Of a stretch of 18,038 bases of DNA, positions 1 through 7,892 are shown piece after piece. Numbering within the stretch: the first letter of the stretch is position 1; each line of letters starts with the position of its first letter. The notes beneath the pieces were generated by a model. It saw only the letters and a program-made list of their open reading frames with translations, searched no databases and had not been told where the DNA came from. The DNA comes from Bacteroidales bacterium (GTDB lineage: Bacteria; Bacteroidota; Bacteroidia; Bacteroidales; Bacteroidaceae), in the NCBI GenBank assembly GCA_004558865.1, contig SFCY01000040.1:1-18038 (forward strand). Direction: 5' to 3'. The translations under genes and the position numbers were made by a program.

Positions 1-10
1 CGCACATGTA

Positions 11-106
11 TCAACCAAATATAAAAGTAATGTTTAACCGGGTCAACCAACATTAAAAATAAGGCTTAAAGTAGTCAACCAAAAACGTTAAACTACAGGC
101 TATTCT
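11..106. repeat. Three-unit tandem repeat, period 32 nt
   Basis: The octamer TCAACCAA occurs at 11, 43 and 75, exactly 32 nt apart each time. Units 1 and 2 remain similar along most of their length (AT-rich, with a shared TTAA near the end); unit 3 is conserved mainly in the octamer. The array may extend left of the window. There is no CRISPR-like alternation of constant repeats and variable spacers. Confidence 0.55.
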
Positions 107-107
107 T

Positions 108-205
108 TTGTCTATTGTTGTGTGTCGTTTGTTCTATTGCAGCGTGACAATTGGCACACAGTAGCGTCACAGTTGTTCTATTGTTGTGTGACAGTTGCCA
201 CACAC
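108..205. repeat. Degenerate tandem repeat based on TTGTTCTATTG
   Basis: Three related units start at 108 (TTGTCTATTGTTGTGTG), 129 (TTGTTCTATTGCAGCGTGAC) and 173 (TTGTTCTATTGTTGTGTGAC). Units 2 and 3 continue in parallel through similar CAnTTGnCACACA segments. Unit 2 carries about 12 extra bases, so the period is irregular. The CAGTTGCCAC core resembles, in reverse complement, the 22-nt array at 17671-17758. Confidence 0.5.
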
Positions 206-274
206 CTTGGGCGGCCAGTGGCACACTTTGCTTGTCAACCGACGGTAGCCTCGAAGAGGTTGGATCATGAATAA

Positions 275-310
275 CCCCGGACTGCGGCACGTTGGCGCCG
301 CAGTCCGGGG
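275..310 (-). terminator. Perfect 14-bp hairpin, possible terminator of the minus-strand gene
   Basis: CCCCGGACTGCGGC (275-288) pairs without mismatch to GCCGCAGTCCGGGG (297-310) around an 8-nt loop. On the minus strand the stem is followed by TTATTCATG, a poor U-tract, so termination is plausible but weakly supported. It lies about 120 nt beyond the stop of the minus-strand AAA-ATPase gene. It could equally be a REP-like palindrome. Confidence 0.45.
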
Positions 311-427
311 TGGGGGAGTGGTGAGTCTGTCATGATCTGTGCTTCGATGCGGCACGGTAGCGCGGTGCGCGCGCAACTTGGAAGTCTTGTATACCTCGTA
401 GCACTGATAGCCCCGCGGCACGGGATG

Positions 428-1993
428 CTATCCTTGTTCTATCGTCCAATCCTCAATGTTTCCCTTCTTGACGTCGAAGTTGATGCCCACCTTCACCACT
501 GGCTTGCCGCATCTGGCAAACCGCTGGTCATATTGCTTGAGGTTGATTTGCTGCATGGCGGTCTGCGCGTCCTTGTTGAGCTTCAACTCCATGATGTAGA
601 GCGTGTCTTCTGTCAGCATCACGATGTCCACTCTTCCATTGGGCGTATGTACTTCCACATCCACCACGAAATGGGTCAAGAGGGTGAAGATGATGAACAG
701 CATCTGCTGGTAGTGTTCCTCATGGTGGGTGTTGTTGCAGTAAGGCACGGTGCCCAAGAACTCCTGAAGCAGTCTCAATGCACCATCCATGTCGCCTTGG
801 CGAATCAACACCGACATCTGGGCTATGGCCACGTCTCCCTCCTCAGCATACCTGCCTTCCAAGTAATAAGGCAACAGACTCTCAAACAAGCCCACCTTGA
901 TTTCCTTGTTGGGCAGGTCGAGCGTGAAGAGCTGGCTCGTCTTGTCGTATCCCTTGATGGTGATGTAGCCGCTCTGATAGAGCAGGGGCGTGATGGTCTT
1001 CAGGTTCTCTGTAGGCGCGTCAAAAGCTGAGGCGCGTGCGAGTGTCTTGCCGAGCTTGGCCGGCGAGACCTTGAACTTGCGGAGCATGTTGATGAGGTAG
1101 GTGGGGGTGCCAGTGCTGAACCAATAGGAGCCAAAGTCCTTGTTGTCAAAACAATTGAGCAGGCTGTATGGATTGAACACATCGGGTGAGGAAGGCGAGA
1201 AGTGATAACCGTCATAATTCTCCTTGAGCTTGTGTATGGCTTCTTCTCTTGCGATTCCTTGTGCCTCTGCCAAGGCGTCAATGTCTTCCGACATCTGTGT
1301 GAGCAGCTCTTCCTTGGTGATGCCGCATATTCCGGCATAATCGTCTCTCATCGACACATTCGTGATGTTGTTCAACTCGCTGAAGATGCTGACCTGCGAG
1401 AATTTGGTGATACCGGTCAGAAAGACAAAGCGGAGCATTGGCTCGCACATTTTCAGCGGACTGTAGAAGTTGCGCATTACATCACGAAGCGCATTCAATG
1501 ATTCTTCCTCATGTGCCACGTCGAGCATTGGCGCGTCGTACTCATCGATGAGCACCACCACTTGCTTGCCGCACTTCGCGTGGACGGTGGCAATCAGGTC
1601 TGTAAGACGATTGTTTTCCCCCTCAACGGGCTTTGAGATTCCCCATGCCTTTTCATGCTTGCTCAAAATGAAGCCGAGATAGTCCTCCAACTGCTCCTTC
1701 TCCAGATGCTTGCCGCCACTCATGTCGAAGTGCAGCACAGGATATTCAGTCCAGTCCTTTTCTATCTGTTCGATGGCGAGTCCCTCAAAGAGTTCCTTCT
1801 TGCCGGAGAAATAGCTCTCAAGGGTTGACACCAATAGCGACTTGCCGAAACGGCGCGGCCTGCCCAAGAAGAAATAACAACCGCCCGAATGTGTCATGCG
1901 GTAGATGTATTCCGTCTTGTCTATATAGAGTTTGTCTTCATTACGAATGCGTTCAAACGTCTGTATTCCCACAGGGTATTGTCTTAGGGCCAT
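428..1993 (-). CDS. AAA-ATPase_like / PD-(D/E)XK nuclease superfamily protein
   Basis: This is a 521-residue protein of the family combining an N-terminal AAA-ATPase_like domain (PF09820 type) with a C-terminal PDDEXK_9 domain (DUF1703 type). With the start at 1993, the family hallmark opening (PVGIQTFE, then DKLYIDKTE) begins just inside the protein. An atypical Walker A, GRPRRFGKS, lies at residues 44-52, and the Walker B VVVLIDEYD holds D150 and E151. The C-terminal nuclease-fold signature is D456 in GRVDIV and E469-x-K471 in IMELKL, followed by a QQINLKQY helix. An in-frame ATG at 2035 would add 14 residues (MPTFAQCQPQKEAI) that do not look like family sequence, so I prefer 1993. Such genes are often multi-copy and mobile in gut and oral Bacteroidetes, and their cellular role is not established. 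Base composition is clearly less GC-rich than in the rnhB and PUL genes, which fits acquisition. All motifs are present and nothing suggests a pseudogene. Confidence 0.87.
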   Translation of the reverse strand: MALRQYPVGIQTFERIRNEDKLYIDKTEYIYRMTHSGGCYFFLGRPRRFGKSLLVSTLESYFSGKKELFEGLAIEQIEKDWTEYPVLHFDMSGGKHLEKEQLEDYLGFILSKHEKAWGISKPVEGENNRLTDLIATVHAKCGKQVVVLIDEYDAPMLDVAHEEESLNALRDVMRNFYSPLKMCEPMLRFVFLTGITKFSQVSIFSELNNITNVSMRDDYAGICGITKEELLTQMSEDIDALAEAQGIAREEAIHKLKENYDGYHFSPSSPDVFNPYSLLNCFDNKDFGSYWFSTGTPTYLINMLRKFKVSPAKLGKTLARASAFDAPTENLKTITPLLYQSGYITIKGYDKTSQLFTLDLPNKEIKVGLFESLLPYYLEGRYAEEGDVAIAQMSVLIRQGDMDGALRLLQEFLGTVPYCNNTHHEEHYQQMLFIIFTLLTHFVVDVEVHTPNGRVDIVMLTEDTLYIMELKLNKDAQTAMQQINLKQYDQRFARCGKPVVKVGINFDVKKGNIEDWTIEQG

Positions 1994-2122
1994 AATCGCT
2001 TCTTTTTGGGGTTGACATTGCGCAAATGTTGGCATTTACTTGATGATGGGTGGCTTGTCAAAGTTCTCAAACTGTTTGGTTGTGCAGAACTTTTACGCCA
2101 TCAAATGCCCTTTTTCTTTCTG

Positions 2123-2154
2123 CAAATTTAATTCTTTATCTTTAAACCTCCAAG
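2123..2154 (-). promoter_or_regulatory. Predicted Bacteroidetes-type promoter of the AAA-ATPase gene
   Basis: Read on the minus strand, CTTG (2151-2154) is followed after 20 nt by TAAATTTG (2123-2130). The Bacteroidetes primary sigma consensus is TTTG, 19-21 nt, TAnnTTTG, so the -7 box is perfect and the -33 box has one mismatch. Transcription would start near 2116, leaving a leader of about 120 nt before the preferred start codon. Confidence 0.5.
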
Positions 2155-2158
2155 TCTT

Positions 2159-2245
2159 ACTACCGATTATTTTCAATCCGTGGGTGGCTACAACAATCCT
2201 AACCCTACCTACGCGGCCCCTGCAATTGGACGCACCTTTTGGTTG
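2159..2245 (+). pseudogene. Possible 3' remnant of a TonB-dependent receptor gene
   Basis: In one plus-strand frame the segment reads TTDYFQSVGGYNNPNP, then TYAAPAIGRTFWL. Bacteroidetes TonB-dependent receptors often end in a last-strand motif of the form (P/I)GRTFxLGxxxxF, preceded by Asn/Pro-rich loops. Here the motif runs as far as GRTFWL and then degenerates (CVAGAGPIR), with no terminal Phe before the stop at 2300-2302. No upstream receptor sequence or start codon is present. The call rests on this motif resemblance alone. Confidence 0.4.
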
Positions 2246-2344
2246 TGTGTGGCGGGTGCTGGGCCAATACGACTCGACCTAATTTATAGAACCAGTCTAT
2301 AATATCCCGCCATTTTTTCAGTTCTTATAGTAAAACGACAATCC

Positions 2345-2968
2345 ATGCTGAAGCCCCATTATTATATAAATAAGGTGGAGGCGGGATGCGACGAGGCCGG
2401 AAGGGGCTGCTTGGCCGGAAGCGTATTCGCGGCGGCGGTCATCCTGCCGGCCGACTACGACAACCCGCTGCTCAACGACTCCAAGAAGCTGTCGCCCCGC
2501 CAGCGTTACGCCCTGCGCGACGACATCCGCCGCGACGCCTTGGCCTGGGCGGTGGGGGAGGTGACTCCCGAGGAAATCGACAAAGTCAACATCCTCCACG
2601 CTTCCTTCCTGGCCATGCACCGTGCCTTGGACCAGCTCCCGCTGCGCCCCGAGGCCCTCATCATCGACGGCAACCGCTTCGACCCCTACCGCGACCTGCC
2701 CTATACCACCATCGTAAAGGGCGACGCCAAATACCAGTCCATCGCGGCGGCGAGCATCTTGGCCAAGACCTGCCGCGACGACTATATGGACCGTCTGGCC
2801 GAGCAGTACCCCATGTACGACTGGCTGAGCAACAAGGGCTACCCCACGCCGCGCCACCGTGAGGCCCTGCGCCGCTATGGCCCCTCGCCTTTCCATCGCC
2901 GCAGTTTCCACCTCCATGGCGAGGAGCCCCTCTTGCCCTTCCCCGAATTCAAACATCCTGAGCCATGA
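2345..2968 (+). CDS. rnhB: Ribonuclease HII
   Basis: RNase HII cuts the RNA strand of RNA-DNA hybrids and nicks at single ribonucleotides embedded in DNA, starting their repair in the cytoplasm. The 207-residue product has every family motif: CDEAGRG at residues 15-21 (catalytic D16 and E17), NDSKKL at 44-49, IIDGNR with D108, KGD with D127 leading into SIAAASILAKTCRDDY, and the late YDWLSNKGYPTPRHREALRRYGPSPFHRRSF region, of which the GYPT and HR positions are typical. The length is normal for the family. The ATG at 2345 places the catalytic motif close to the N-terminus, as usual. Its stop overlaps the start of the WYL-domain gene by 4 nt (ATGA), so the two are probably co-transcribed and translationally coupled. 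GC content is markedly higher than in the minus-strand neighbour. Confidence 0.98.
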   Translation: MLKPHYYINKVEAGCDEAGRGCLAGSVFAAAVILPADYDNPLLNDSKKLSPRQRYALRDDIRRDALAWAVGEVTPEEIDKVNILHASFLAMHRALDQLPLRPEALIIDGNRFDPYRDLPYTTIVKGDAKYQSIAAASILAKTCRDDYMDRLAEQYPMYDWLSNKGYPTPRHREALRRYGPSPFHRRSFHLHGEEPLLPFPEFKHPEP

Positions 2969-3867
2969 GCCTGCAGTCTCCCTCCCGACTTATCCGCCTC
3001 ATCACGCGCCTGTGCTCACCCAGCGGCGCCTCGATGGAGGAGATGGAGCGGCTGCTCGACGCCACGCGCCGCAGCGTGTTCTATTATCTTGCCCTGCTGC
3101 GCGACAACGGCTTCGACATCCTGCGCCGCAACGACCGCTACTACATCTCGCCCGATTCCGACTTCCTGCGCCAGTTGGCGGGCAGCATCAACTTCTCCGA
3201 GTCGGAGGCCGTCTACCTCTATCGGCTGGTCAGCGCCTCCGACCGCACGGCCCTCTCCGATTCCGTGCGCCGCAAGCTGGAACGCTTCTACGACATCAAC
3301 ATCTTCTCCGGCCAGCCCCTGCAGGAACGCATGGCCCGCAATGTGGAGCGGCTCTGCTATGCCATCGAACACAAGCGGGCGGCCATGTTGGTCAACTACA
3401 CCTCCGCCCACAGCCAGTCGGTAAGCAACCGCCTGGTGGAACCCTTCGCGCTGTCCAACAACGACACCGACGTGGAATGCTACGAGATCACCACCCACCG
3501 CAACAAGACCTTCAAGGTGGCGCGCATGGAGAAGGTGGTGGTCTCCGACCAGTTGAAGTGGGGGCATGCCGTCGACCACAACCTGCCCTTTACCGATGTG
3601 TTCAATTTCAGCGGCCCGACGCGCCATCATGTGGTGCTGCGCATCGGCGTGCTCACCTACAATCTTCTTCACGAGGAATATCCGCGCGCGGCCGCCTGCC
3701 TGCGCCGCGACGACGCCAACCATTGGATATTCGAGGCCGACGTGACGAGCTATCTCGGCATAGGCCGCTTCGCCATGGGACTGATGGGCGACATCAGCAT
3801 CCTCTCCGGCGACGGCCTGCGCGACTTCCTCCGTCGACGTGCAGAGGAAATCTTAGCCAATGCGTAG
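2965..3867 (+). CDS. WYL-domain transcriptional regulator (HTH + WYL)
   Basis: The 300-residue protein fits the HTH-WYL architecture. Residues 1-65 form a predicted winged helix-turn-helix (SMEEMERLLDATRRSVFYYL, then LRDNGFDI and RYYIS). A linker helix region follows to about 130, the WYL domain spans about 135-195, and a WCX-like C-terminal part covers about 215-300 (ending SGDGLRDFLRRRAEEIL). WYL domains sense ligands such as nucleic acids or nucleotides and control DNA-related or stress functions. The diagnostic Trp-Tyr-Leu triad is degenerate here, reading ECYEI, although the surrounding strands (NRLVEPFAL before, TFKVARMEKVVV after) are well preserved. The gene starts inside rnhB and is probably in the same transcript. 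It ends 221 bp before the GH85/SusC locus in the same orientation, but nothing in the sequence shows that it regulates that locus. Confidence 0.83.
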   Translation: MSLQSPSRLIRLITRLCSPSGASMEEMERLLDATRRSVFYYLALLRDNGFDILRRNDRYYISPDSDFLRQLAGSINFSESEAVYLYRLVSASDRTALSDSVRRKLERFYDINIFSGQPLQERMARNVERLCYAIEHKRAAMLVNYTSAHSQSVSNRLVEPFALSNNDTDVECYEITTHRNKTFKVARMEKVVVSDQLKWGHAVDHNLPFTDVFNFSGPTRHHVVLRIGVLTYNLLHEEYPRAAACLRRDDANHWIFEADVTSYLGIGRFAMGLMGDISILSGDGLRDFLRRRAEEILANA

Positions 3868-3902
3868 CCTGCCCGCACCCCGCCGTCTCGCCCCGTCCCG
3901 TG

Positions 3903-3922
3903 CGGCGGATTATAATCCGCCG
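3903..3922. repeat. Perfect 20-bp palindrome
   Basis: The half-site CGGCGGATTA is followed directly by its exact reverse complement. As RNA it would fold as an 8-bp stem with a TATA loop. There is no following U-run, so it is not a canonical terminator for the upstream pair. It lies about 110 nt before the predicted PUL -7 box. It could be an operator for a dimeric regulator or a dispersed palindromic repeat. Confidence 0.6.
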
Positions 3923-4031
3923 AGAGAAGCCAAGCGTCCGCGCCGGCCCTTTGGTGCTAATCTCGCAACCTCCGGAGTGTGAATATTGTTTAAATCTAAT
4001 GCAATATACAATCTCTTTTACAGATTTTTAG

Positions 4032-4039
4032 TAATTTTG
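4032..4039 (+). promoter_or_regulatory. Predicted -7 box of the PUL promoter
   Basis: TAATTTTG matches the Bacteroidetes -7 consensus TAnnTTTG exactly. It lies in an AT-rich stretch 50 nt before the first GH85 start codon, giving a leader of roughly 40 nt. I see no good TTTG -33 box at the expected spacing, which may mean an activator or alternative sigma factor is needed. No recognisable PUL regulator (hybrid two-component, SusR or ECF sigma/anti-sigma pair) lies in the window. Confidence 0.5.
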
Positions 4040-4088
4040 TTCCTTGAATTAAAACAGAACTTAACTGGAACAAAAACTAAAACCTGAA

Positions 4089-7000
4089 ATGAAGGAGAGA
4101 ACTACCTTCTTAGCAGCAGCTCTGATGTTTGCCGCTGTGGGGTTTGCGCAGCGTACCCCCACGCACCCATTGGACATCAAGGACGCCAATTTCTCGGACC
4201 TCGTCGCCAACTTCACCAATTGGGAGGCCGGCAAGCCTTTCGGTGGATTGTCAACCATCGACGAGCAGTTCTACATCTCGCGCCAACGGCCTTTGGCCCG
4301 CATTAGCGGCCCCTACGACTATAAGGCCGACGGCGAGGGCGATTCCCTCCGCCACATGTGCCTATGGGTGCCGCTCGACGACCCCACGTCTAAGTGGAAG
4401 GCGCTGCCCCGCTACTGCTTCGAGGGCGACAACTTCAGCAACTGGTCCTACGTGACCATCCATGGCAACTGGACAGGTCCTTGGTTCCGCGTCACAGCGG
4501 GCCTGAGCGACGTGGCCCACAAGAACGGCGTGGCCGTGGGCTGCGTCATGTCGGTGCCATGGAACGCTTCGGTGTATGCCGACGAGAACGGCTCCAACGA
4601 CTACTCCCGGATCTTTGGCATGCTCACCAAGACGGACGCCGAGGGCAACTTCGTGAATGCGGAGAAGTTCGTGCGCTTCCTCCAGTATTATGGCATCGAC
4701 GGCGTGGGCGTCAACTCCGAGTTCCATTCCGACCGCGAGTCGATGGAGAAGATACAGCAGTTCTTCGCCCAGTGCCACAAGGAGGCCGAGAATCTCGGCT
4801 GGCGTTTCCAGCTCCACTGGTACGACGGCACCAACGACTACGGAAACATCTCCTTCGACCAGGGATTGAACAGCAACAATTCGGACATGTTCGGCGACAG
4901 CGCCAACGTGGTCACGGACATGCTGTTCGCCAACTACAACTGGTATAAGAGCACCCTCACGCGCAGCGAGAATACTGCCGCCGACCTCGGCCGCAGCAGC
5001 TACGACTACTACGCCGGCTTCGACATCCAGGGCCGCGCCTTAAGGAACAACAACTGGCAGGCCCTGAAGGATAGCAAGATCTCCGTGGGATTCTGGGGTG
5101 CCCACTCGCAGAGCCTCATTCACCAGAGCGCCACCGACAACGGCACCTCCGACGTGGCCATCCAGCAGACCTACCTCGACAAGCAGGAGCTGATCTTCAG
5201 CGGCGGCCACCGCAATCCGGCCTACACGCCGGCCATCAACACCTCTTGCGACTTGAGCAACGCCAGCCTGGCCAACTTCCATGGCCTCTCCCAGTTCCTC
5301 TCGGCCAAGTCCACCATCCAGCAGGTGCCTTTCGTGTCGCGCTTCAATCTCGGCAACGGACTCAAGTTCCGCAACGAGGGCCGCGTCACTTTCGACCACA
5401 AATGGCACAACATCGCCACGCAGGACATCATGCCCACTTGGCGCTGGTGGATCGTCAACGGCGAGGAGAAGGCCGACCAGGGCAACCTGGTGGCTGCCAA
5501 CCTCACTTGGGACGACGCTTGGTTCGGCGGATCGTGCCTCCGCTTGAGCGGAGCCACCGACCTCTCCCGCGTTAAGCTCTTCAAGACGGCCATCACCGCC
5601 CAGCCCAGCTACACCCTTTCCATTACTTATAAGACAACCAACGACCTCGATCCCCACGCCAAGCTCTTCGTGGCCAAGCGCGACGCGCTGACCGACTACA
5701 AGGAGGTGGCCATCCCCGCCGCTGAGAAGTTTGGCGAGTGGACGACCTTCACCACCACGCTCGGCGACCTCGGACTGGCTTCAGGCGACGAACTCTCGAT
5801 GATCGGCCTCACCGTGGAGGGCGCTCCGGCCGACTACAATCTGCTCGTGGGCGAGATTGCGCTCCGCGACCCTGCCCGGACCTTCGCTCCCGTGGCTCCC
5901 GCCATCAAGGAGGTGGAGTTCCTCCGCGGCAAAGGCTCCTCGCTCGATTTCAAGATGCGCTATGCCGCCAAGGATGAGACGGGATACGTGAAGACCTACA
6001 ACGACGAGGTCGACACCTGGTACTACGAGATTTACATGCAGCAGGAGAACCAGCCCGAGCAGCTGCTCACCGCCACCACTTCGTGGGCTGCCTACGTAAT
6101 CGACGCTCCCCTCGTGAGCGGTTATGAGGGCCGCCGCTGCCGCTTCGGCGTGCGTGCCGTGTCGCCCGACGGCGTGCAGAAGTCTGAAATCTCCTGGAGC
6201 GAGATGATGGACGTGCCTTACAACGCTCCCTCCAACGAGGTGATGATCGACAAGCCTGTCATCAAGCCTAACGAGACGTTCACCATTGGTCTTGAGGACG
6301 CCATGGCCAACCCCGCACAGAAGTGGACGCTGACCAACGCCGAGACCGGCGAGACGGTGTATGAGACCGACAACGTGAGCTCCTTCTCCACCTCGCTCCC
6401 CAACATCGGCACCTACGACCTCACCATGGTCAATTCTGAGGGTCTTTCCACCACGCTCCGCGGCAAGGTGATTGTCTCGCCCGAGTCTACGGGCGCCGTG
6501 CCCGCCATCGACACCTTATATATAAATAAGGATAAGGCCGAGGTCGGCGAGGACGTGACCTACAGCTACGCCTACCGCAAGGGCGAAGGCACCGTGTCGC
6601 GCGCGCTCACCGTCAAGGACCCCGACATGCTCATGATTCCCGGCGACGTGCAGAAGGGCAAGACCTACAGCTACGCCCTCTGGGTGAAGATCAACAGCTA
6701 CGCCCACGACAAGCAGGGCACCAACCTCATCAGCAAGAACACCATCGAGGACCAGTGGCCCCACAACAACTGGGGCGACCTGTGGGTGCAGATCCGTCCC
6801 GAGACCGAGAGCGACCTGGGCATCTATGCCGACGGCCGTGGCCCCAGGCATGCGGCCAACGAGGTTTCGTTCAACACCTTCGGCTGGACCCACCACGATA
6901 CGCCTTGGGACAAGATGATGTCTACGGGCTACAGCCTCAACCCCGGCGTGTGGAACCACATCGTCGTCACTGAGGACGGCAACAACCAGACCATGTATTT

Positions 7001-7871
7001 CAATGGCAAGCGCGTGGCCAAGGCTGAGTTCACCGCGTCTTCACGCCGCGAGGAATCCACCGACTCGCGCATCGACCAGAACGCTGTGGCCAACATCTTC
7101 ATCGGTGGTGGCGGCGTCTACAAGGCCGGCCTCAACGGCTGGATCGACGAGGTGCAGGTGTGGGACAAGGCCCTCACCGACGAGGAGGTGCTGCAGGCCA
7201 TGAAGGGCTTCGACGACGAGCACATCCCCGCAGGGCTGCAGGCTTACTACACCTTTGAGGACCTCAACCCCGCCGACTCCACTTTCGCCAACCACGGTCT
7301 TGCCGGCGCGCAGTACACCGCCCGCGTGGTGCGCCTCACGGGCTCTGGCGGTGAGTCGACAGCTTCTGCCGCCTATCAGACCCAGGGTGCCGACAACAGC
7401 GTGACGGGCTATCCCGGCATCTCCGGCACACTCGACATCAAGACCGTGAAGACCCTCACGGTGAACGGAGCCCGCATCTCTTCCGAGAGCGATGAGGCCG
7501 CTGTGGTGACCTACGCCACGCCCGGCACTTACAGCGCCACCCTTCGCCTGGCCAACGACTGGGGCGAGGCCACGCAGACGCTCGCCGACTGCATCACCAT
7601 CGACGTACCCAACGCCATCAACGCGGTGGAGGCCACCGACGGCATCGACGCGCGTGTGGCACAGGGCAGCGTCAACTTCCGCTTCGGCATGGGCGGCCGC
7701 TACACCGTACAGGTGGTCTCGGCCGACGGCAAACTGCTCCAGGCTAACAGCTTCGACGCCGCAGCCGGACAGGTGGTCAACGTGGCCCTCAAGGGCAACC
7801 CCGGACTCTGCGTCGTCAAGGTCGTGAAGGACGGCAAGCTTTGCAAGGCCATCAAGGTAATCAAGAAATAA
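4089..7871 (+). CDS. GH85 endo-beta-N-acetylglucosaminidase 1, LamG-containing, T9SS cargo
   Basis: A 1260-residue secreted enzyme expected to hydrolyse the GlcNAc-beta-1,4-GlcNAc core of N-glycans. A Sec signal peptide (residues 1-20, ending AAVGFA|Q) precedes a GH85 barrel to about residue 450. The catalytic pair is N209-x-E211 in DGVGVNSE, where Asn stabilises the oxazolinium intermediate and Glu is the acid/base. The WYD motif follows (W244, Y245, D246; Y245 matches the family's active-site Tyr), then QGLNSNNSDMF and LFANYNW. The GH85 ending is RFNLGNG and QDIMPTWRWW. After it come a beta-sandwich (about 455-600), an FnIII-like domain (600-715), an Ig/PKD-like domain (720-810), a LamG/concanavalin-like domain (about 840-1060, with WNHIVVT and GWIDEVQVWDKALTDEEV), a PKD-like segment (about 1115-1170) and a T9SS-type C-terminal tail (about 1180-1260). 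It lies first in the operon, 21 nt before susC. The GH85 call is firm; substrate class (high-mannose or complex) is not visible. Confidence 0.92.
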   Translation: MKERTTFLAAALMFAAVGFAQRTPTHPLDIKDANFSDLVANFTNWEAGKPFGGLSTIDEQFYISRQRPLARISGPYDYKADGEGDSLRHMCLWVPLDDPTSKWKALPRYCFEGDNFSNWSYVTIHGNWTGPWFRVTAGLSDVAHKNGVAVGCVMSVPWNASVYADENGSNDYSRIFGMLTKTDAEGNFVNAEKFVRFLQYYGIDGVGVNSEFHSDRESMEKIQQFFAQCHKEAENLGWRFQLHWYDGTNDYGNISFDQGLNSNNSDMFGDSANVVTDMLFANYNWYKSTLTRSENTAADLGRSSYDYYAGFDIQGRALRNNNWQALKDSKISVGFWGAHSQSLIHQSATDNGTSDVAIQQTYLDKQELIFSGGHRNPAYTPAINTSCDLSNASLANFHGLSQFLSAKSTIQQVPFVSRFNLGNGLKFRNEGRVTFDHKWHNIATQDIMPTWRWWIVNGEEKADQGNLVAANLTWDDAWFGGSCLRLSGATDLSRVKLFKTAITAQPSYTLSITYKTTNDLDPHAKLFVAKRDALTDYKEVAIPAAEKFGEWTTFTTTLGDLGLASGDELSMIGLTVEGAPADYNLLVGEIALRDPARTFAPVAPAIKEVEFLRGKGSSLDFKMRYAAKDETGYVKTYNDEVDTWYYEIYMQQENQPEQLLTATTSWAAYVIDAPLVSGYEGRRCRFGVRAVSPDGVQKSEISWSEMMDVPYNAPSNEVMIDKPVIKPNETFTIGLEDAMANPAQKWTLTNAETGETVYETDNVSSFSTSLPNIGTYDLTMVNSEGLSTTLRGKVIVSPESTGAVPAIDTLYINKDKAEVGEDVTYSYAYRKGEGTVSRALTVKDPDMLMIPGDVQKGKTYSYALWVKINSYAHDKQGTNLISKNTIEDQWPHNNWGDLWVQIRPETESDLGIYADGRGPRHAANEVSFNTFGWTHHDTPWDKMMSTGYSLNPGVWNHIVVTEDGNNQTMYFNGKRVAKAEFTASSRREESTDSRIDQNAVANIFIGGGGVYKAGLNGWIDEVQVWDKALTDEEVLQAMKGFDDEHIPAGLQAYYTFEDLNPADSTFANHGLAGAQYTARVVRLTGSGGESTASAAYQTQGADNSVTGYPGISGTLDIKTVKTLTVNGARISSESDEAAVVTYATPGTYSATLRLANDWGEATQTLADCITIDVPNAINAVEATDGIDARVAQGSVNFRFGMGGRYTVQVVSADGKLLQANSFDAAAGQVVNVALKGNPGLCVVKVVKDGKLCKAIKVIKK

Positions 7872-7892
7872 TCAACAACCCAAACTTCTAAT

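Larger units (their letters stand above)
1..427. other. Non-coding region with short tandem repeats
   Basis: I find no credible gene here. The stretch holds a 32-nt-period AT-rich repeat (11-106), a second repeat family built on TTGTTCTATTG (108-205), and a perfect hairpin (275-310). Positions 311-427 lie just past the 3' end of the minus-strand gene and show no further clear signal. Short open frames on either strand have low-complexity translations that follow the repeats and match no family I know. Confidence 0.7.
1994..2344. other. Divergent intergenic region with a gene remnant
   Basis: This AT-rich spacer separates the minus-strand AAA-ATPase gene from plus-strand rnhB. It holds a likely minus-strand promoter (2123-2154) and what looks like the 3' tail of a decayed TonB-dependent receptor (2159-2245). 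I found no Bacteroidetes -7 element for rnhB; a TATAAT at 2298-2303 is the only promoter-like string and does not match the phylum consensus. Confidence 0.6.

Noticed and set aside
11..205. CRISPR array
   Set aside because: Repeats are short and degenerate, with no constant repeat and variable spacer alternation, and no cas genes are near.
332..1030. 232-residue plus-strand ORF
   Set aside because: It lies antisense to the AAA-ATPase/PD-(D/E)XK gene, whose motifs are clearly real; the plus-strand translation is a shadow frame.
1994..2035. Longer 535-residue form of the AAA-ATPase protein from the ATG at 2035
   Set aside because: The 14 added residues lack family character, while the start at 1993 places the conserved PVGIQ(T/S)FE opening close to the N-terminus as usual; the longer form cannot be strictly excluded.
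2285..2303. TATAAT-containing promoter for rnhB
   Set aside because: The string does not match the Bacteroidetes -7/-33 consensus, and AT-rich spacers give such strings by chance.
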